DNA of 24,019 bases from contig CAXNAA020000232.1 in the NCBI GenBank assembly GCA_964200075.2, positions 1 through 24,019 on the forward strand, in the 5' to 3' direction. The notes under the pieces are model-generated. The model saw nothing but the letters and a program-made list of their open reading frames with translations. It had not been told where the DNA came from and did no database searches. Both the position numbers and the translations under genes were made by a program. The stretch is from Sphacelaria rigidula. Its lineage: Eukaryota > Phaeophyceae > Sphacelariales. Below, one piece after another: positions 19,071 through 24,019 of this stretch; the stretch's first letter is position 1; the number at the start of each line of letters is the position of its first letter.

Positions 19071-19825
19071 CTGCAATCCCACCGGTTAGTGTAGTCGGGA
19101 AACACTTAGGAACAGCGTGCCAATCAAGTTACGGCTATGTTAAACGCGATAAAGATTTCGTTCTGCATCCATAGGAGCGGGGGGTTTTGACCCTTCAATG
19201 CTGCATGCGATGATGAAGCACCATGATCTCGGCCATAACAACACCATGACGAACCTACAAAATGCGTGGGGGGGGCGAGCGCTGCATTTCGGCGTTTCGA
19301 TCGGTTTGTTCAAAACCTCACCACCACAGCTATTCTCGTGAAAATTATAAACACACACATATATACGCATGTGCCTGTTTGATTTTTGTTTCGGTCGTCA
19401 CACATGAATGACCCCCTAGGAATCCAACCGTGGTCGCGAGATAGACGTGCCTGGGGTGAATAAAAATTAGAATTCACATCCTGCTCTGCTGCTGTATACA
19501 CGCTACACTGCTACATTAGCCAGACGTTAACGCCACACGCAAGTCGTTACATGAGCAAAAAACACCTCTCCGCGTGGGGGTTGGTTTCTTGGTGCCCTTA
19601 GAGCTGTATCTCAAACACGGCCACACGATGCAACGTTCCGCGACCCACATGCTGAATGCTGCAACAAGGCTCTGGTGTAGGCTGCATTTTCAGCACTAGG
19701 AATGATGTCTGTAGATACCAACTGCATGTATAAGGGGTACATGACCGAAATCTTTGAATAAAACTAAGCGCCATCCTGACACGCAAATACGTGTTCTTTC
19801 GCAGTAATATAGCAGGATCTTGTAC
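19071..19825. other. Intron between exons 2 and 3
   Basis: A G7 run near 19269; no exon or RNA gene seen. Confidence 0.5.
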
Positions 19826-19990
19826 CTCGGACTCCAATTCTTCTAGGCGGGTAAGATCGGCGTCTACACTGCACCGCTCGACCTCCCCGTCCTTCCGCCT
19901 TTCAAGCTCAGCTTCTTTGCCCTTACGCCTGGCAGCGATGCGCTCGAAGAGTGCCCTACGCCGTGCCTTAGCCTCTTCCGCCATAGCCGT
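19826..19990 (-). CDS. Exon 2: coiled coil with basic RxxLxxRIAxRR motif
   Basis: Fifty-five codons, phase 0 at both ends. The intron ends with a C/T-rich tract, a CTTAATC branch-like site and TCTAAG, the first AG after the tract; the donor is GAG|GTACAA. An ATG two codons in (MAEEAKAR) could be mistaken for a translation start, but the good acceptor just before it and the coiled-coil exon upstream argue for an internal exon. Residues 10-30 hold the clearest copy of the recurring motif, RRRALFERIAARRKGKEAEL. The C-terminal part, DLTRLEELESE, is acidic helix. AAG rather than CAG or TAG is unusual in this gene, so the 5' edge could lie a few codons downstream. Confidence 0.82.
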
Positions 19991-20198
19991 CTTAGATTGA
20001 TTAAGTGACCATGGAGAACAAAGGGAGGGTGGGCGGGACGTAGTGTTTCGCTGCAGAGACTAGCAAGGCGGTCACACGCTCGACATTACCTTATAGGGAA
20101 AGTGCGATGCAATCGTAATCCCCTTTCCGTGTCTCTATCGCGTTCTGCAAGATCTGTGCTGTACATTTCGAAAAAATCTATGCAACAACTGCCACCGC

Positions 20199-20304
20199 GC
20201 CCCGGTGGTGTAATTGTCCGATTGTCGTCTTTAGGGTGGAGAGAAAGAGGGTTCGATTCCCGATGCGTTGGGGTTTTTCTTCGTAGTATCTGATTTTCCC
20301 CATG
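20199..20304 (+). mobile_element. tRNA-derived SINE-like element, copy 2
   Basis: It starts with the same GCCCCGGTGG as copy 1 and has a degraded A box, TGGTGTAATTG (20206-20216), and a perfect-looking B box, GGTTCGATTCC (20250-20260). The 3' acceptor half is again missing. Downstream it shares the ATCTG, T-run, CCC, CATG block with copy 1 (ending 20304). It lies in the intron between exons 1 and 2, also antisense to the gene. Shared head and body with different flanks point to dispersed copies of one element. Confidence 0.6.
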
Positions 20305-21496
20305 TAAAGCGTGAGAACGTGAGTAAACAAAGTAGACTAGTTGGCTGAGTTTGTTCGACGTGAGTTGACGCGGTGCGGGAGTGCTGATAGTCATAATCCA
20401 ATCCGCGAGACCAAAATGCAAGGCGTGTACCGGGGAGAGAGGGCTGGACTACTTGAGACCACGGACTCGTGCCAAGTAAGGGGAGGAGTTCAGGGTGCGA
20501 CAAGTAAAAGAAAATAGTAACACAGAAAAGAAAATAAACAAGGACGATGCGCAAAGCTCTTGACACTGGAGCACCAGGTTGGTGCCCGCGTTGGCCGCCC
20601 GACCCCCTTGCGCCTAATCGGCTCATAGTGGTGGTCTCGCAGGCGGTATATTTGTTCTAGCTCTCTTATTCTAGTAATCCTTTCACAGGCATGTCGTTGA
20701 TGGACGGCCGTTTTTTCTGTGCAGTATTGGAGGAGTGCTGTCGTCCAACGCTTGATGTAGGCGCAGAGGAAGTTGGCTCAGTTCGATGTTTTGCCCCATC
20801 TCCTGTTCGTACGCAGTGCTATACTCGACGACATCGGCATCGAGCACGTCAGACTCACCAAAGACGCCAACATGATAGTTGGTGTCAAAATGTAGTATGG
20901 CGTATTATTCCACGCAATTCCAATATGATCGGATGTGGGTGGTGATACATCGGCGATATAGCGAGGATGAACATACTCTACAGTGTGCCAAGGAATCAGA
21001 CGTTAGAAGTCGTTTCTGCGCCTGAGTTCTGTTCGTGGCGTTACAACCGCGAGATTCTATTCCCATCGAAGGTTTTGGTCTCTCGACATATACAGGTTGT
21101 CTCATTATACGCCGCTTCTCTTCATCGCGACGGAAGGAGACAGGCAGCAGAACGACACAGAATGGCGGGGGGACAGGGGAGGCGCATAGGTTCCACAGGA
21201 AGAAACATAACACAGAGAGTATACTTGCACATGAATGGCTTGACCGGGAGGTTTGCGCCATACACAACCTTACACGAGGTACGAAAACCGCGTGATCCCT
21301 TGGGGGTTTGGCGATCGTCATCCTGTTGCTCGCTTGACGTTGGGATCACATTGAAGCAACCCCGCGTGGTCGTCCTGTATGTTCTGTGTGTTTACGATTA
21401 TTCTGTTTTACCCTCAAGCAGTTCCGTTGCTCCGTCTCGAAAGGGACGCGTGGTCAATGGTCAAACGACTAAGGCAAGCAACAAATGAGTACGCCT

Positions 21497-21507
21497 CCCC
21501 CCCCCCC
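21497..21507. repeat. C11 homopolymer
   Basis: Eleven C on the + strand in the intron between exons 1 and 2. Confidence 0.9.
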
Positions 21508-21660
21508 TCAAGCATTTCCAACAAATGCCATATCCTCCTTGCATCCGAATAATGGTGCCGTTTGTCTTGGTTGGCCGTTCAGTACTTTTCGCCTGCTTCA
21601 TCAAAACATAGTCCTCGGAAAAGCAAGAAAGCACATCTTAATCTCAGTATAGTAGTTCAC

Positions 21661-21820
21661 CTCAAGTATCTCTAGCGCCTCTGCGGCTTCCTCTCGCACC
21701 CGTCGCACTTCAGCCTCTACCGCAGCTGCGGCCGCACCGGGATCCTTCTTTGTATTCGCAGCCGAAGCGCTTGCAAGAGCTTTTTTCTCGGCAGATGTAT
21801 GGACTTGTAAAGCGTTTTCC
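21661..21820 (-). CDS. Exon 1 (of this numbering): coiled-coil segment
   Basis: Fifty-three codons plus one leading base. The acceptor is TCGTACAG after a T-rich stretch and the donor is GAG|GTGAAC. The frame needs two bases from an upstream exon, so this is an internal exon. It begins ENALQVH, has an alanine patch AAAAAVEAEV near residue 31 and ends REEAAEALEILE, a typical heptad-like helix. The ATG further upstream in the same open frame lies beyond the acceptor and reads through intron, so I do not use it. The match to the downstream exon is phase 0. Which exon lies upstream is unclear; weak candidates are at 22069-22130, 22324-22360 and 23165-23253. Confidence 0.75.
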
Positions 21821-22068
21821 CTGTACGATATAGAAAAATAAACAAGTGACACATCAGGAAGGTGCGATTGGTGCTCGGTGCGCTCGGGAGCCTATGATAT
21901 TTCCTCTACAACATTGCTGAGGTGTTTAGCAAATGGGGTGTTGGGTCGCAACCAGGGCTGCCCCACGGACCGCACGGATGTACTCTTATCGCAGTCTCTT
22001 GACTGTGCAAGTCACAGCGGACCGCTTCCTGGAGCTTTCATGGGCATCAGCCTTCACGAAGAGCTTAC

Positions 22069-22130
22069 CCACTGGACACTTGGCGTTGATACCCCAGACC
22101 TCGCGACGCAACCGTGAATGTTCGTGCAAT
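22069..22130 (-). CDS. Possible upstream exon with strong donor
   Basis: Twenty codons plus two bases, bounded by CATCGTAG and CCAGTGG|GTAAGC. Its phases (0 in, 2 out) fit the one-base lead of exon 1, giving a Gly codon at the join. The peptide, IARTFTVASRGLGYQRQVSS, is not coiled coil. A different frame in this stretch (LHEHSRLRREVWGINAK) is also open. It is listed because donor and phase fit; composition does not help. Confidence 0.28.
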
Positions 22131-22323
22131 CTACGATGACACGCCTTAGGAAGGGACCCAACAATGCTTGTTTGTACTACATGCATGAAGGACGTCGTAA
22201 AATTAAGATATTCCTATCTATTCACCAGCAGGTAGCCACGACTACCCCAACCGAATGTTGTTTCACTCTTACGCTCGACACCAGTTTGATTTTTGACTGT
22301 ACGATACCGAAGTATTTCACTAC

Positions 22324-22360
22324 CCCCTGAAGCTTGCGGAGTGCTTCGCCCACGTAGCGC
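22324..22360 (-). CDS. Possible upstream mini-exon
   Basis: Thirty-seven bases, read as RYVGEALRKLQG, between TGGCTCCAG and CAGGGG|GTAGTG. It would enter with one base and leave in phase 0, which fits the candidates at 23165-23253 and 22069-22130. The frame is open further upstream (GRVLETDGSRRYVGEAL), so the acceptor may lie earlier. The pattern YVGE after DGSR faintly recalls a MORN repeat, too short to rely on. Confidence 0.25.
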
Positions 22361-23164
22361 CTGGAGCCATCCGTTTCGAGAACCCGGCCCTTGGTGGTTC
22401 CGCCAGGTGTTAGAAGATGGCACTAGCGTAGGTGTATGCGGTCGCTAGTAGACCGAGTGGGCACTACCCCGAACCTTTGAAGGTTGAAGTTTTGTTCGAT
22501 AATAGGATTGCAGCAACGTAAATCTATATTGAGGGGGCGGGTTGGGGTTTCTGTGTCTGTCTTCCCGGTTCGCACTCCAGTCTCACCTGTGTTTGTCTAC
22601 AAAACGAATGCGAAGTGTCAGCCGCGGGACACATCTTTGCATGTAACACTACATGCAGTAGTGGTGCGATCATCATTTATTGTGGTAATCTCGGAGCGTC
22701 AACTTGTGCTGTTGGTCTGCTGGTTGTTGGTATAACGCACGAAGAGTTTAACACCCCCTTGGTCGTACGCGACAACGCACGCAATCAACAGTCTAACGGG
22801 GAAATACCCCACTGTTCCACTGTATAGGCACTTTCTCTTCCACTACTCGTTCCCCTCCGAACACAACGTGGCCCAGTGGTGCTTGAGCTCTGAAAGGGGA
22901 TTGTGAAGGCGTTGTGCTTTTATGTCATCTTGTTTGTAAGTCCCCAACAAAGCTACAGCTCCTGCACACCAGACATACAGTGAAACGCCTGTTCCAAATT
23001 AGCAATCACATGACGCGATATCCTTGCCAAGCGTACTTCACGCGTGAGTTTCCGAAAAAAGAAAATTGATGCGAAGGCTGCTTTCTAACATTCGAAAAAA
23101 TCTAGCCGGGAAAAGATCGGGCGTATGTTCCCGTGACACATTGTATTATTTCAACCACTTCTAC

Positions 23165-23253
23165 TTGGTCCTTCTCCGGCGGAAATTTTCTCCAAGGTCG
23201 AGAGCTGTTTCCAGATAGGCTCTTCTCCTATTCATCTCGTCGAGAAAGGCAGA
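23165..23253 (-). CDS. Possible upstream exon, basic helical peptide
   Basis: Twenty-nine codons plus two bases, from GGCAAAGAG to ACCAA|GTAGAAG. The peptide SAFLDEMNRRRAYLETALDL then GENFRRRRT is charged and helix-like, closer to the main gene in style than other open blocks in this region. The acceptor is poor and the frame closes with TAG at the donor, so it may be fortuitous. If real, it is an exon upstream of exon 1. Confidence 0.32.
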
Positions 23254-23964
23254 CTCTTTGCCGGAACATCAAAATTCGTCGGAAGCGCGGCTAATATCGC
23301 TTCCCACCGAGCACGCAGCTCGCTGTGTAAACAGCAGTTGCTAATGGGCATGAAGTACAGTTGTGCACTGTGAGTACGTCTATTCGGTGACGGTTGTTTT
23401 GATTCCAAAGCCAACAGCAAGGAATATGGAAAGGTTGTGGCAGATGCATCTAATCACTGAGCCGGTATCCAGCGGTGCAGCATCTGGGGGGGCTAAAAGA
23501 AAGTGTGCGATGAAATAATGTGGATCTCAAAAGCCCGCCGAGCTCGTCGCCGACGGAGGTTGTTGAGCGGCTGTTTCTGTTTCAGGCGCCAACTGTTGAT
23601 GTCGGGAGTACGAGTGAGACGACAGGTTGTTTTTGTTCGGTAGTGGCGGTGGTTGATCATACGCTTGTCGCTTGAGGTGCTACCATAGGGCGTCGACTTT
23701 TGAGTGTCCAGTCTGCTTCCTGCTTGGAGGGGGGGTGGGCGAATCACGGCCATGAATAAAAAAATCTCGTACAGGAACTTTGCGCCAGTGTTTTGAAATC
23801 CGCGCTTCCCTTTCTCTGAGCCGGTACCGTACTTCTGCGCTTACCCATAGCGTGACTCACACGCTCGCAGAGCACAGCAAAACAGACGGCACATGAGCAC
23901 AGTTCGTGGCCTATGTGCTGCAGTATGCTTCAAGAAGTACTGACGTGTGGGTCATACTACGATA

Positions 23965-23977
23965 GGGGGGGGGGGGG
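23965..23977. repeat. G13 homopolymer
   Basis: Thirteen G on the + strand near the right edge, in sequence with no gene call. Confidence 0.9.
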
Positions 23978-24019
23978 TATTTTGGGCCATTTGTTGCTCA
24001 AAATTTCGAGTCAGATTGT

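Larger units (their letters stand above)
19991..21660. other. Intron between exons 1 and 2
   Basis: Holds SINE-like copy 2, a C11 tract and the 74-codon ORF at 20683-20904 discussed under findings. The remainder shows no exon that fits phase 0 on both sides. Confidence 0.45.
680..21820 (-). other. Span of one multi-exon gene for a long Ala/Glu/Arg-rich coiled-coil protein
   Basis: This is the extent of the exon chain described exon by exon below, numbered 1 to 24 in transcript order from high to low coordinate. All 24 exons join in one open frame of about 1157 codons. Introns average about 770 nt; 20 are phase 0, three are phase 2 and none phase 1. The product is almost entirely low-hydrophobicity helix with heptad-like Leu/Ala spacing, and carries about eight copies of a basic motif of the type RxxLxxRLAxRR. 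I see no signal peptide, transmembrane segment or catalytic motif. By composition it resembles cytoskeletal or scaffold coiled-coil proteins, but I recognise no family. Start and stop codons are not established. Parts of the chain, especially exons 12 and 23, are less certain than the rest. Confidence 0.8.
22361..24019. other. Right-hand end without a firm gene call
   Basis: Contains the weak exon candidate at 23165-23253 and a G13 run at 23965. A donor-like GTAAGC near 23840 follows a short open block starting ATGTGCCGT, but its phase matches no candidate. No promoter or start codon can be assigned. Confidence 0.4.

Noticed and set aside
23493-23753. Minus ORF ending in an Arg-rich helix (LRRRRARRAFE)
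   Set aside because: Looks partly exon-like, but no GT donor occurs between the helix and the stop codon.

Overview
The window looks like nuclear DNA of a eukaryote, most likely a protist or alga. The coding signal is a long series of short open blocks on the minus strand. Each is bounded by AG acceptors and GT donors and separated by introns averaging about 770 nt. Base composition is near balanced (by eye, not counted), with many G/C homopolymer tracts, a GT microsatellite and two tRNA-derived SINE-like elements. There is no operon layout, no prokaryotic gene packing and no CRISPR array. Nothing seen fixes the lineage; an alveolate or stramenopile-type genome is a guess.

One gene dominates. 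Reading leftwards from about 21820 to 680 (possibly to 172), I place 24 exons, two of them weaker, plus one weak downstream candidate. Together the 24 give 3472 coding nt, about 1157 codons, with a reading frame that stays open across every junction. Of the 23 introns, 20 fall in phase 0 and three in phase 2. The predicted protein is rich in Ala, Glu, Arg, Lys, Gln and Leu and should form long helices or coiled coils. It has no signal peptide, membrane segment or enzyme motif that I can see. A basic-helical motif of the form R-x-x-L-x-x-[RK]-[LI]-x-x-[RKA]-[RK], usually followed by a Leu or Ala six to eight residues on, recurs about eight times, mostly in separate exons. Three phase-2 introns split an arginine codon in the same way. 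Both facts suggest growth by duplication of exon modules. The family is not recognised; a structural or cytoskeletal scaffold is plausible but unproven.

Layout in + coordinates: 1-680, weak last-exon candidate and intron; 680-5509, exons 24 to 18; 5510-9942, exons 17 to 13, with a GT microsatellite and a 176-bp tandem duplication; 9943-12983, exons 12 to 9, with a SINE-like element and a 19-G tract; 12984-14570, a long intron with a degenerate TACTC satellite and a CTG repeat; 14571-19990, exons 8 to 2; 19991-21660, an intron with the second SINE-like element and an unexplained 74-codon ORF; 21661-21820, exon 1 of this numbering. From 21821 to 24019 there are only weak upstream exon candidates. 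Neither the start codon nor the stop codon of the gene is certain, so it may run past both ends of the window.
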